This document shows, one piece after another, positions 1 through 9,710 of a stretch of 32,295 nt of DNA. Under the pieces are notes generated by a model that saw nothing but the letters and a program-made list of their open reading frames with translations, was not told where the DNA came from and did no database searches. Position numbers and translations under genes: made by a program. The stretch spans positions 1 to 32,295 of the forward strand of contig OUQQ01000172.1 of assembly GCA_900404475.1 (NCBI GenBank), given 5' to 3'. Origin of the DNA: Spongospora subterranea (lineage: Eukaryota; Endomyxa; Phytomyxea; Plasmodiophorida; Plasmodiophoridae). The first letter of the stretch is position 1. Each line of letters starts with the position of its first letter.

Positions 1-92
1 GCCAGAAGTGGTGATCTCATTGGACGGGAGGAGAGTTAGAATGTCTAAGCAACCAGGTCTCATCAGACTTCTGATTGATCCTGTGCTCATAT

Positions 93-452
93 TCAATTTC
101 CTGGCCGACGGCGAACACCTTGCTTCCAGTGAAAAAAACAACCGGTAACAGGGACATCAGGATATCTGTCTTCGAAAATGGTTAACAACCAAAGTGAAAC
201 CCGAACAAATCTCTCACTTTTCATGGCTCCGATCAAAGCAACTTCGAAGTCGCAGCAGAAACTGCTTGGAGTTATATCCGCCTCGAGTACGGCGTTAACT
301 TGTCGAAAGCAGAATTCATACATCCTTTTGGATTTCCCAGTCATTAGAAAGAAGAAAACCGGCACATAGAGGTCAAAATGCTCGTCTTTGGCCATTATGA
401 TAAGAAGTTGGTCAAAGGGAGCTGGCACTGATCTGAACGTTGCATCAATGAC
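93..452 (-). pseudogene. MULE-type transposase fragment
   Basis: Remnant of a Mutator-like (MULE) DDE transposase, the enzyme that cuts and pastes Mutator-class DNA transposons. The minus-strand frame begins just inside an in-frame stop with a DATFRSVPAPFDQL stretch, matching the first catalytic Asp block of MULE transposases. The block CDFEVALIGAMK follows, matching the second catalytic Asp (the usual tDFE). A GCFFHWKQGVRR stretch then corresponds to the conserved C-x-H region. The frame ends soon after the histidine and has no ATG of its own, so it is a short internal piece of a protein normally several hundred residues long. An unrelated open frame upstream (534-773, minus) could be more of the same element but shows no recognisable motif. 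Family call is confident; boundaries are not. Confidence 0.7.
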
Positions 453-1343
453 CTAAACCGGTGACTCTTCCTTGAGATGTGCCTTCAAAGAATGGAGTGT
501 TAAAACAAAGGAATGAAGTCATTCCGTCCATCGTCAATGCAAGTTCAGCGCTAATAAATCCAAGTCGATGAAGCCATCTTCGGGCAGTTCCTTCGGTGAT
601 GTTTTTGTTGTGATTGAGTTCGCACTTTCATGAAGGTCTGTCGGTCCCTCAGGCTGTAGGGCCAGGATTAACTTTTTTGACTCTCGCCTCAAACGCTCTT
701 CCCAGTAACAAGCTCGCACTCGCAATAGAGACCTTTCCTTCTGTGATAACCGTTGGTTGGAAAAGCCGAGCATGTCAATCTTATGAAGATTTTCGCAAAC
801 CCATTTCGAATTTTTTTTCCCATCAACAAGCTCACATATCTGAGATCTCAGATATGTTAATCAGGGTCTTCTATTAACGATCGTGTTTTGACATGCTTGG
901 GAAAAATAACCAGCTTTCGAGATTAATAAAGTGGTTGGTTTATATGCATCTATCATAGATAATGGAAAATTCCTAACACAAACTTTTCAACCGCTGTCGT
1001 CGTTTCTGAACCAGATCGGCAATTAAAATCAACATAGCGACGAGGAATGAGCGTCTGTTACTGGCACCGAAAAGGAAGATAAAACAACGCAGCACTAATT
1101 CCATTACCAATTTCGTAAGAACAGTGACACAGAATTTGTCGGCGAGGAGCGACATCACAGTACTGTTCTTGACAATATCGTATAAGTCATAAGTATACAT
1201 TCAATGGTATCTACAAGTGACTGCGCACTGTGTTGGATCATTGGATCACTTGAAGTGTAACTGGTGGGCACTCATCACTGTTACAGTGTGACTCTGGTAC
1301 ACCACCATGATTCCCTATTTATGATATAAATAAAGTGTAAATA
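453..1343. other. Intergenic stretch, no gene recognised
   Basis: Holds only short open frames without recognisable motifs, an AT-rich tail, and the perfect palindrome listed separately. The last 30 bases before the next gene are AT-rich (TATTTATGATATAAATAAAG), a plausible core promoter for the oxidoreductase. Confidence 0.4.
834..857. repeat. 24-bp perfect palindrome centred on GATC
   Basis: Twelve-base arms beginning ACATATCTGAGA are mirrored exactly with no spacer. It lies between the transposase relic and the first intact gene. It could be a protein-binding site, a transposon end remnant or chance. No neighbouring feature explains it. Confidence 0.6.
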
Positions 1344-2772
1344 ATGGGCGAGAAGAAAAACGTTGTCATCGTCGGGGCCGGGTATGGGGGCGTCTCATGC
1401 GCGAAGCAGCTTGATGCTTTTTCAGAATTCAACGTATTTCTGATTGACCAAAAGGAGTTTTTTTTGCATAATGTTGGCGCGCTTCGGGCGGCGACAGTTC
1501 CTGGCTATGTTAACAACGTCTTATTTCCGTACACCTCCGTTCTCAAAAATGGGGCCTTCATTTGCGCTGAAGTTAAGAGTATCAACGGAACCTCAGTTCA
1601 GGTATGCACCGTCTCTTCTAGTTTCCTCTTCTACATTGACATTCTGACATTAGGTTAAAGGTTCTGAAACTCCAGTACAGTTCGATTATGCTGTTATTGC
1701 AACTGGCACAACGCTGGGGTTCCCAGGCCAAACCGTTGCAAAATCCATGGCTGAAGCTCGAAAAGCTTTCGCGGACACTGCAGAGCGATTCAAACAATGC
1801 GGCCCCAACATCGTCATTGTTGGTGGTGGCCCAGTTGGGTGCGAGCTTGCTGGTGAAATTAAAGCTGCTAATCCCACGAAAAATGTTTGTCGTCTGAACA
1901 TTCTCTATTCAGTTTTTTTATAGTACTTTTATTATCGCATAGATCACGCTTGTCTGTAAGACAAGTCAGCTGTTGGGAAGCTCGAAACCGAAGAAATTTG
2001 CCGACAAACTTAAAGCGACGTTGGAGAAGAATGGAATTTCAGTTATTTTAGACACAGGTGCTGATGTATCTCAGCTCGGCAGCGAACAAATAATTAACGG
2101 TCCGGTAACGCTGAAGCTGACAAACGGCCAATCTCTCAACGCTGATATGGTGTGCATCTGTATCGGAATGATCAAAGTAAGTATTCATGGTCAGCAATGT
2201 CAGCCTTTGTTAGTTCTTATGATATCAAACAGGTCAACAAGGAATCTTATGCCGCCTCTTTCCCAGTTACAGAACATGGTCAGCTGAAGGTGAACGAATT
2301 CTTACAAGTGGAGGGAAATCCGAAAGTCTTCGCTATTGGGGACTGTACAAATATCTTGGAAGATAAATTGGCATATTGTGCTGGAAACCAATCAACCGTG
2401 GTTGCTCAAAATATAAAAGCACTTTACTACAAACAACAGTTGAAAAAGTACTCACCAAGTGGCTTCTCAACCATGATTGTTCCAACTGGGTATGGCGCGC
2501 TGTTATCATGCAAAGTTAATTTGTCGTGATTTGAAGCTGCAATCAGGCCGTCAGATGGTGCATCTATCGTTTTCGGGTTCACTTTAGGTGGGTTTCTAAC
2601 AAAAAATCTCAAATCTAAGCACTTGTTTTGTTCCAAATATGCTCAATTACTGGAGGTGGCCTACCCGGATGGCAAAGAAATCCAGTTCAAAGTGCCGGAA
2701 AGAATAGAGAAAAATCTTCCTACAAATATTCTTGAGGGTTTAAATATTGGGGCAATGGCACAAGCAAAATAA
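1344..2772 (+). CDS. AIFM2/FSP1-like FAD-dependent NAD(P)H oxidoreductase
   Basis: Predicted pyridine-nucleotide-disulphide-type flavoprotein of the AIFM2/FSP1 group, which reduces quinones such as ubiquinone with NAD(P)H. Five exons (1344-1601, 1654-1884, 1943-2176, 2233-2489, 2547-2772) give 401 residues, close to the roughly 370 of the family. The start lies in an AT-rich leader and is followed directly by the FAD dinucleotide-binding motif VVIVGAGYGGVSCAKQL (GxGxxG). A second Rossmann motif, IVIVGGGPVGCELAGEI, binds NAD(P)H, and VFAIGDCTN is the FAD-closing ATG/GD-type motif. The C-terminal block around TLGGFLTKNLKSKHLF matches AIFM2 tails. The introns are 46-60 nt and all phases agree; two donors are non-consensus (GTTTGT, GTATGG). 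The N-terminus begins at the Rossmann strand, so no mitochondrial presequence is visible. Apoptosis-inducing-factor relatives are the nearest alternative. Confidence 0.9.
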
Positions 2773-2959
2773 GCGGAATATTAATAAACAATTCATTTAT
2801 TGTCGCTACATCGGACCGGCGATGACACCTTCGTTCATAATCTGTTTATGGGGTTTTATCATTGGTTATTTCATTTAGTGAAATATACTTTTCGAAACCC
2901 TTATCACTTGACCTTTCCGTTCTGTTGGGCAATGGAATCAACATTGTTTCCCATAATTC

Positions 2960-3250
2960 ATGCTCGACTTAACCAAAACATACCGGAGAGCGATCGCCCA
3001 CAACCCACTGCTGAACGAGACGATGATCACCAACACGTTCCACTTCGGGTTTCAACTGGCCAAACTACATAGCTGGCAAGCTCACCCGATGATGGGTGAA
3101 TACTTTACAGCTGTCCTGACTGCTGGAGATGATGTTAGTCGCAACATTTTGGATCCTCTACCTTTACTCTACTCTCACGCTTGCAAACAAAACAAGCTAT
3201 ACTTGTTGAAGTCTTGTGTGGATGCACACATTTGCCGTAACGCCATCATA
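2960..3250 (+). other. In-frame open stretch upstream of TRAPPC4, weak Mpv17/PMP22 resemblance
   Basis: A 97-codon open frame runs without a stop straight into the TRAPPC4 reading frame. One part, AHPMMGEYFTAVLTAGDDVS, resembles the P-x-x-T-x-x-x-x-x-G-x-x-x-x-x-G-D start of Mpv17/PMP22-family membrane proteins, and TYRRAIAHNPLL just before it looks like a second weak version. The rest of that family (W-x-x-W-P-x-x-Q) is not found nearby. It may be a gene remnant, an upstream exon of an unknown gene, or untranslated leader. I cannot decide, and do not include it in TRAPPC4. Confidence 0.25.
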
Positions 3251-3691
3251 ATGGTCGTCATATATTCTGTGTTTGTCATCAATCGTGCCGGCGGGCTCAT
3301 CTATTCGCAGACGATAAGACCAAGCGCGAACCCGGCCGCCGCCAGCCTGAACGACCAGTTACGCCTGGCCTCTACATTCCATGGCTTGTCCACGATCGCC
3401 TCGGAGCTAGTAATTTTTGGCGACACGGATGGACCGAAATCCGGAATCCATACACTTTGTACAGAGGGAGTCGTTCTCAAAGCAATGAAGACGCTAACCG
3501 GTCTGACGTTCGTAATTGTGGCATCCGCTGAAACTCAAACTGTTATCGATTTTTTACCACGAATGTATCAGATGTATACAGATTTTGCATTGAAAAACCC
3601 GTTCTACGAGCTCGACATGCCAGTCAAATGCAGCCAATTCGACTATCATCTCAAAAAATTAATTACGGCAGCCATAACATCATCGTCATGA
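3251..3691 (+). CDS. TRAPP complex subunit 4 (Trs23/sybindin)
   Basis: Small longin-fold subunit of the TRAPP tethering complex, which activates Rab1/Ypt1-type GTPases on ER-to-Golgi and Golgi membranes. This single-exon gene gives 146 residues. The start was placed at the ATG giving MVVIYSVFVINRAGGLIY, which matches the first strand of TRAPPC4/Trs23. The C-terminal half carries the family signatures KAMKTLTGLTFVIVA, a short helix region FLPRMYQMYTDFALKNPFY, and MPVKCSQFDYHLKKLI. The length is shorter than human TRAPPC4 (about 219) because the PDZ-like insert of animals is nearly absent, as in compact fungal and protist forms. The frame remains open upstream, so a longer start is formally possible. 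It follows the oxidoreductase on the same strand. Confidence 0.9.
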   Translation: MVVIYSVFVINRAGGLIYSQTIRPSANPAAASLNDQLRLASTFHGLSTIASELVIFGDTDGPKSGIHTLCTEGVVLKAMKTLTGLTFVIVASAETQTVIDFLPRMYQMYTDFALKNPFYELDMPVKCSQFDYHLKKLITAAITSSS

Positions 3692-5039
3692 TATTGTCCG
3701 CTTCGTTTGCTCCCTATTTTTGTTAGTTGCCTACCTCAGAATTAATTTTGAGCACCAACCTAATACAAATCGGCAATTAGTCCCTGAAACAAGCGTACGT
3801 ACAAGAGTATTCAGGAAGTTTTGTAACTGTATCAACCCAATATATTATTAAAAACATGTTCGACCCATGAGCCGAACCCGCAGCTTCAATTCTGGAGTAT
3901 ATTACACTCAACTTCTGCAAAAGAGATGCTGATGACAATCGTTTCGGGAATAGAGTACCTTCAAATGTTTCGTGCTTGCGATCCCACTTGGCTAGGGCGC
4001 CCCTAGATAAACAACGGCAATGTGAGGTTGCCTTACTGAGCAGCAAACAGGGCGGCCAATTCTGGTTGAATGTGTGACAGAACATCTGATTTTACCCACC
4101 ATTGATATGCATAGCTTAGGATATGAGCCAGAAAAAACACAATTGATGGCCCAACGCATAGCGTAGAACAAGATGAATTTAAAGCATGCCATAATTCAGC
4201 ATTGCATTGAAAGGAAACAGGGCAAAATTTCTCGCAGGATAAGTAGAAATGACATTGATGTTTACGGCCAACACTATGTATGTGTGGCTTTTCGGAATCT
4301 CAATAAAAAAGCGAACTTCGAAGCTTGAGCTAACCCAGTTTTGCCATCAAGTATGAACCCATTGAATTATGTGTCTCAATCGGGGATCCATGTTCAAAAT
4401 TTCAGTCAATGGTTTTTGTTCCAATCAGCGTCAAAAATTCGTTCGGCTAAAACATTCGCCATTTTGCAAATCTTTTCAATACCGATAAATGCTCTTTACC
4501 ATTAGCTCTTTTCGTCATTCATAATGATTTGGGCAATCGCTAGTGATCTCGTTATGAGCGAGCCTATAGCCAGATTCAGGGTGGAATGTTCATTTCATCA
4601 TCGCTGATAGTTCACAAGAACGTTGGTTTCGAACGCCTCTATCTATTTCAAGTTTGTATCGAGGGGGATCGCATATTCTGTAGCATCAGTTGGGATGTTG
4701 CATGAGACGATGTGTTCTAAAGTGGCGGGAGAACTTTGGGTTTGATCGCGCCATGCTTTCACCTTCGCCACTAAAGTAAATACGTGCAGTCTCAACCAAG
4801 AATATAGTTATCTGACGTTCCGGATTGTCCGGCGCCAATGCTTCATGCTTGGTCAGAAACAAACCGGGCACGTGATTGGGTAATGCTACTGAGGTGTTTT
4901 TTTAAAAAAAAAAATCGGTAAGATATTTGAAACAAGTGGTTCATAACACATCACATGTGATGAAGACCGGGTTCATCGCGATGAATTTGACATTGAACAT
5001 CTCGAGCCTGTTTTGTTCATGCATTACATTCTTGACCAA
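3692..5039. other. Long stretch without a recognised gene
   Basis: Neither strand shows a gene I can support. Two short frames look slightly protein-like: a minus frame at about 3777-4085 containing RGALAKWDRKHETFEGTLF, and a plus stretch near 4200-4325 containing RISRNDIDVYGQHYVCVAF. Neither matches a family I recognise, and no splice-consistent extension was found. They may be transposon debris. Confidence 0.4.
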
Positions 5040-6101
5040 TCACGCCTGACCTGAGAGAGTGATTTCATGGGAAACCCGGCCAAGTCGGCATGAAAGCTGG
5101 AGCACCTCTGGCACCTCTTGAACTACAATGTCAGGCCGTGTCATCGTGAGACCTTGCACCGAGTGGTCAAGAGCCCTGTTGCTTTTAAAACAGATCGATA
5201 CATCGCGTAAAGAGGCGCACCGATGAAGCGGTAAAATATCAGATATTCGGGAGTTTTTGATCAAAACCGATGTTAATTCCATAAGACTGCTGAGCGGGTG
5301 GATATTCTTCAGAGAAGTGAACCGAACCAAAGCCAGGGAACGCAGATGGCTACAGAACGATAGCGGCGTAAGGTCGAGCACTTTTGGTGCTGTGAATGCG
5401 ACGAATATTTCAAGCTGCTGTAGAGTTGCAACGGGTCGTAAACTAGTTATAGAGATGCCACCTGCTAAGATCAACGCTTGAAGAGAAGGGCAGTATGACA
5501 GGAACGATAAATCGTCACATCCCCAAAGAGGCGATATGATTAGCGTCCTCAGACGAATAGTTTTCAAGAATTTTAAGCAGACAGAATTAGTGAGAGAAAT
5601 GAACAGGAAATCAAGCTTGGACAAACAACCGATCGAGTTGGGGTCTCGTAGGGCAACATTCTTCAAAATAAGCCCCTGAAGCTGTTGGAATTGCGACAAA
5701 AATGAGAGACTGGAAAGCCTGGTGTTTGTCAAATCCAGGAAACGAAGAGGAGCGCGGCACAAGCTCAGATCCGATGGCAAAGACCAAGCGAACCTGTAGT
5801 GTTTAGGAAAGTTCAGCCTCAGGCTGAGCAGGCGATGCGCGTTTGAAATGATCCGAAGACGCTGGGAACGAGACACTCTCTGTTTGGTATCGGAAAAATG
5901 CTCAAGATGTTCAAGAAAAGCAATGTCGAATCCTCGGCAAGTCAACTCTTGATGCTGGCGTACAAACTGCATTGGCCCGATAAATTGCCATACGGCTAGC
6001 GATGCTGGTCCAGGATTTGATAATAACCGATGTAAACGATGATCGGCATTTGTATATGGGCGGCGATGCCGAGTTTTATGGGACGAAAAGGGCTGTCCCA
6101 T
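5040..6101 (-). CDS. Leucine-rich repeat protein
   Basis: A long intronless frame encoding a leucine-rich repeat protein, likely a protein-interaction scaffold; the partner is unknown. From about one third of the way in, repeats of 22-25 residues follow each other, for example LRFLDLTNTRLSSLSFLSQF, LQALILAGGISITSLRPV, LRSLALVRFTSLKNIHPLSS and LTSVLIKNSRISDILPLHRC. The L-x-x-L-x-L pattern followed by a hydrophobic i-x-d-i-x-P-L step resembles SDS22/internalin-like LRRs. No signal peptide, membrane segment or catalytic domain is visible. The coordinates use the first in-frame ATG. The frame stays open to 6209 (a hydrophobic stretch IAHIAAVLGLLL and then PIHRFAKLAR, faintly F-box-like), so an upstream exon joined at an acceptor near 6212 is possible. 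Being one uninterrupted exon is unusual among these intron-rich neighbours. Confidence 0.75.
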   Translation of the reverse strand: MGQPFSSHKTRHRRPYTNADHRLHRLLSNPGPASLAVWQFIGPMQFVRQHQELTCRGFDIAFLEHLEHFSDTKQRVSRSQRLRIISNAHRLLSLRLNFPKHYRFAWSLPSDLSLCRAPLRFLDLTNTRLSSLSFLSQFQQLQGLILKNVALRDPNSIGCLSKLDFLFISLTNSVCLKFLKTIRLRTLIISPLWGCDDLSFLSYCPSLQALILAGGISITSLRPVATLQQLEIFVAFTAPKVLDLTPLSFCSHLRSLALVRFTSLKNIHPLSSLMELTSVLIKNSRISDILPLHRCASLRDVSICFKSNRALDHSVQGLTMTRPDIVVQEVPEVLQLSCRLGRVSHEITLSGQA

Positions 6102-6209
6102 ACGGGCCAGTTTTGCGAAACGATGAATGGGGATTTCGCCGAGCTCCGAAAGTTTACCGTTCAACAGCAACCCTAAAACAGCAGCAATATGAGCAATGTC
6201 GAAAAACGT

Positions 6210-6841
6210 TCAGCTAATAATAAAATGGGTTGGTGGATAACGCCCAAATGTTCCACCGTTGAGTGCAATGTTTATAAGTTTTCAGCATCTTGAAGAAAAT
6301 AGCTCAGCATAAAGAATCCGGAAAGAGTCTTTGCAGAGACCTAACTTCGTCCAGGCACCAACCCGTCATCTAGAAGTATGATTTTCCAGCGCTTCCAGAT
6401 ACGACTACAGAACAGATGACCTCTCTGTTGGCAAAACTGTGGCCAATAATAGCCTTTGAGCCCCAGGCTTCTCTTGTATTGAAGTAATTCCCTTGCAGAT
6501 GATGATTTGAACAACCATCGTGCTATGGGTACAGGTGAAGCTGGAAGCAAATAACGCTATGAAGAGTCTGGTATTAGCAACCAACAGCCCCGAGCTTTGA
6601 AAATCGGGATATTGTCTGTTGTAAAAGTTGGCCGCTAACCAATACCAATTCATGCAATGCGAGATCGTCACCAAAATACAGCATAATTAAAGTGATTTAA
6701 CGTATTGTCATGTTATCGTTCAGAGAAATACAGGTGCAAAAGTAATGGGTAATAACCAAGTCTCGAACTGGAAAACAGCATCTAAAAACAATCCCAAATA
6801 CCAGCGCTAATGAGACCCTATACGTGGAGAAAAATATGCAT
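6210..6841. other. Intergenic stretch, doubtful coding fragments
   Basis: Overlapping minus-strand frames (6341-6674) contain a tryptophan- and basic-rich piece, SRIWKRWKIILLDDG, that loosely recalls a PH-domain strand. The surrounding frame is broken and no consistent exon structure was found. I see no supported gene. Confidence 0.35.
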
Positions 6842-7161
6842 TCAGGCGACCGTTTCTAGATTATCTTTATTAGCAACGGAGCAAAAAACCGATGATGTCG
6901 AAACCGATACATCAATTGCGGCGACATCTTGGACGATAGAGAATGAGGTTATCCTAATGATGGTTAGAATAAAACTGGATAAATGGTGATCCTGATGGCA
7001 TACCTTCTGCAAGCAAGAATAGTAAAATTTTGCCCAGGTCTCAGTAATACTGCCTTATCTGATTGGGGGTCGACAGCGTAGAGATATCCTTCTCGCTTAG
7101 ACCCATCGTTCGCTTCGACGCAAATATAAATGCCCAGGTCGAGGTCCAAAATGGTATCCAT
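6842..7161 (-). CDS. Small Sm-like (Gemin6/LSM-type) protein
   Basis: Two exons (7004-7161 and 6842-6953, joined across a 50-nt intron in matching phase) encode 89 residues. The N-terminal half, GIYICVEANDGSKREGYLYA followed by VDPQSDKAVLL, has the Sm1-like pattern of a strand with a glycine, E-G-x-L/W and then D-P, most like Gemin6 (G-W-x-x-T-x-D-P) and other Sm-fold proteins. Sm-fold proteins form rings or heterodimers in RNA-protein assembly, and Gemin6 acts in the SMN complex. After splicing, the second half continues with hydrophobic strands (FTILACRRITSFSIV), as expected for the rest of an Sm barrel. Without splicing the frame would stop after VLF and spoil the fold, which supports the intron. 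The exact Sm subfamily is inferred from one motif only. Confidence 0.55.
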
Positions 7162-7569
7162 TGTGAGATTGACCGAAGGATGATGTTTATGGGTCCGTAA
7201 GGAGTATTACCGATAACAGACCGAATAACTTTCGATATCGCTTATTTGCAAACCAATGGGATATTTTTCATAGAATTTACATCGCTTGCTTAGTTTTTAC
7301 AGCAGAAGAGTGTGGTTTCAAGGAGGAAAGAGAAGTAGATTGATATAGCACCGTGCCGCTATGGCTCAGATAATTTACAGTGTGTATTGCCGATTTTAAC
7401 TGGTAATCACATTTTCTTTTTTGTGCAAGGTATTTTGTCATGAAATAACCGGTAATCCATTGGCCATCATTTCATTATATTCTGACTTATTTCTCCAACT
7501 TAAACACACGCCATGTGCCCTCTGCCGATCGTTCAGGTCACATGAAGAAGATTGATTGCGTGTAGCTGT
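7162..7569. other. Intergenic stretch, nothing recognised
   Basis: AT-rich, with only trivial open frames on both strands. It presumably carries the promoter of the Sm-like gene and the 3' end of the unknown 167-aa gene. Confidence 0.4.
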
Positions 7570-8132
7570 TTATTCACGAAATTTCCGGGGCGGTCTTCGA
7601 TGTAGCAATCGTATAGAGGTCATGTCAGCAGAACTCAGATCTGACAGGTTCAGCGATTTAACGGAACCTGGCCGTTCAGGCATTTCAAACGCTTGCCCTT
7701 GAAATGCCTCCGGAAATTGCTGCGTCACAATAGCATGAAATGCAGGGGATGAACGAACAAACCTAGGTAGCAATGGTTCATCAACGCTAACGTTCGTTCT
7801 CGTTCGGGTGTCCGGAGCTGACTGTTCTTGCGGGGATTTCCGATAACCTAATCTTTACTCAAACATGGTTTTCGCCACGACAATGGGTTCATGAAAGTTG
7901 GTATACCGGGTTTGACGTTCATCTCAATCAGAATGTCGTGCAAATCGTCAGGTTTTACAGGTCCAGATTTGACGGCGATTCTGTGGACAATTTCATCCGC
8001 CAGGTCATCAACCATGCCGATAGGGCACATTGGGTTCAGTAGCGCCCTCATTTGCTTGACAGTTTCAGTGTGCCCTCCGATCACGAAATCATCGTCATCG
8101 TTGTTATGTTCAACGTTTGATCCCATGCTCAT
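7570..8132 (-). CDS. Unknown 167-residue protein, two exons
   Basis: I do not recognise this protein. Exon 1 (7907-8132) starts at an ATG giving MSMGSNVEHNNDDDDFVIGG and is followed by a probably helical, acidic region (VDDLADEIVHRIAVKSG, PDDLHDILIEMNVKPG). A 59-nt intron with donor GTATAC and acceptor ATTAG (7848-7906) joins it in phase to exon 2 (7570-7847). That exon is basic and proline-rich, with blocks PLLPRFVRSSPAFHAIV and the tail LLHRRPPRKFRE. Without the splice the frame ends early, and the downstream frame would have no start. There is no signal peptide or membrane segment. The charge switch from acidic N-terminus to basic C-terminus is the main visible property. It may be a nuclear or chromatin-associated adaptor, but that is only a guess. 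Confidence 0.5.
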
Positions 8133-8945
8133 ATCTGTTTTTTGATGTCGTTCGTCCAGTTGTTGGTCGAGTCTGTCGTCACAGAACTAATCTACACATG
8201 TCGTGTTGGTTCGTTTGGGACATTTGACTGTTTTCACCCCATAGCCGCCCCATCAGAAAAAGTCCAACGCCAATCAAGTCTGTATGTGCCGGAACCAGTT
8301 TCAGCGTCGCAACTGCGAGACGGAATTTACGTGTGACAATGGGGCCCCACTGTATAACCCGGGCCTCACTGTATAACCCGGGCCTCACTGTATAATACAG
8401 TGAGGCCCGGTGAAGCACTTGAACGACCGGTAACATGTAACGTTCGATGAATATCACTGTAATCAGAGTTGAATCCACTGCAAATTATTTTTGATGTCTT
8501 CGCCATTGCAGGATACGTTTTGGGTGTTCTGTGACGCTATCGAGAAATTTAGTGATCTTCAGCATCCGGTTATTTCTGAAGACGCAACATCAACTTTGTA
8601 GCTCTATCGAACTATACCAAAGACATGAATCACGTTGAAACAAAACACCAATGAATGTAGATTACGAGTCCCTGCGCAATACTTAAAAAAATGTTGTTCA
8701 TTTATAAAACAGCACGAATCTGGCATCGAAGTGTGGCAAATGAAAACAGTTTATAGCCAGAGCATTTGAGACATCCCTTGTAGTTCTTCAATTCTAAAAA
8801 AATGCCTGACGAAACAATAAGAAGGCGGCTTGTCGCAATTTGTTTCAGGTCAGCACTTCAAATCTGCTGTCAGCGAAATAATGTTTTATAAATTATCTTT
8901 GGCTGGTTTGTTAACGAAACGCCTTGAACAGCATTTTATTTGCAG
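8133..8945. other. Intergenic stretch before the transposon palindrome
   Basis: No coding region is supported. Apart from the short tandem/palindromic repeat listed next, it is AT-rich single-copy-looking sequence running up to the outer end of the inverted repeat. Confidence 0.4.
8345..8410. repeat. 19-bp tandem repeat ending in a 33-bp palindrome
   Basis: Three near-identical units based on CTCACTGTATAACCCGGGC follow one another. The third copy is joined to its own reverse complement, so 8378-8410 is a near-perfect 33-bp palindrome with only a 3-base asymmetric centre and GC-rich outer arms (CCGGGCCTCAC). It could form a stable hairpin. It sits in a gene-free stretch and may be a transposon end or the seed of a minisatellite. 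Confidence 0.8.
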
Positions 8946-9067
8946 GTAAAGGCTGCTCGATCAGCTTTAACTGCACCAGATTCGCACAGGCTGAAAAAAC
9001 TGCCTGATGTTGCTTCGTGAATGCCTGAACTGTTCCTAAAATTGTTCTTTCAAACAACGAAAATCAT

Positions 9068-9710
9068 TTACTGACCATTTCGTGTCGTGCTTGCATTGGT
9101 TTGAGTTGACGCCACCATGCTTAACCTTATATGAGACATATCATTTGCGTCAAAGAAGGACTGCTCGAAAACCCAAAGGTCTGTGCCATCGTAAGACTGT
9201 ACAGAACACGAGATTTTGCAGTTGGAAGATTTGAATAGGGTGGGCATGTTCTGGGCAAACTGGCAAGAGACTGCCGGTTTTTTCAGTAAAGACATGTATT
9301 TGATGTACACGCTGTTGTGAGCTGTTTTGTTCCACGTCCAGATCGATTTCAGGATCGCACGTCAAGGTGGTGGCGCAACCCGACAATCCATCATACTCCA
9401 AAGAGTTCAGTATTTTCAAGATGGTTAACAAGAGTAGCACTAAAAAATAGCTGCCTGGACTCCAGAGCACCGGGCCACTATCATGTCTGATCTCCTCGAT
9501 GGTGTCGATGGGATCGTTGTAACAGGCAAGCAAGTTCAAATCACACGAGGCGTTGTTCGCGTTGTTGGATTCAGCGGTACTCGGGCGACAAATTCGCCAG
9601 TGGAATAATAATCGCTCCAACAATGGCCACGTCACGATTTTGGTTATGTCGCTTACATTTGGCTGCTCATGAAATAATTGCCCATGACGATGCCTGCGAA
9701 CTTCAACCAC
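9068..9710 (-). pseudogene. DDE transposase relic, left arm
   Basis: Broken minus-strand transposase. The piece SYDGTDLWVFEQSFFDANDM corresponds to the DGTDCxIxEPxPFD block that carries the first catalytic Asp in a widespread family of DDE_Tnp_4-like eukaryotic transposases (IS4EU/PIF-related by resemblance). In the next frame an upstream part reads RLLFHWRICRPSTAESNN. The part after the SH of the block, present in the right arm, is deleted here. Confidence 0.65.

Noticed and set aside
5040..6209. Start of the LRR protein at a TTG codon at 6170
   Set aside because: Nuclear eukaryotic genes rarely start at TTG. The first in-frame ATG or an upstream exon is more likely.
6341..6674. Possible PH-domain or phospholipase D fragment on the minus strand
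   Set aside because: Resemblance rests on one tryptophan/basic segment in a frame-broken interval with no consistent exons.
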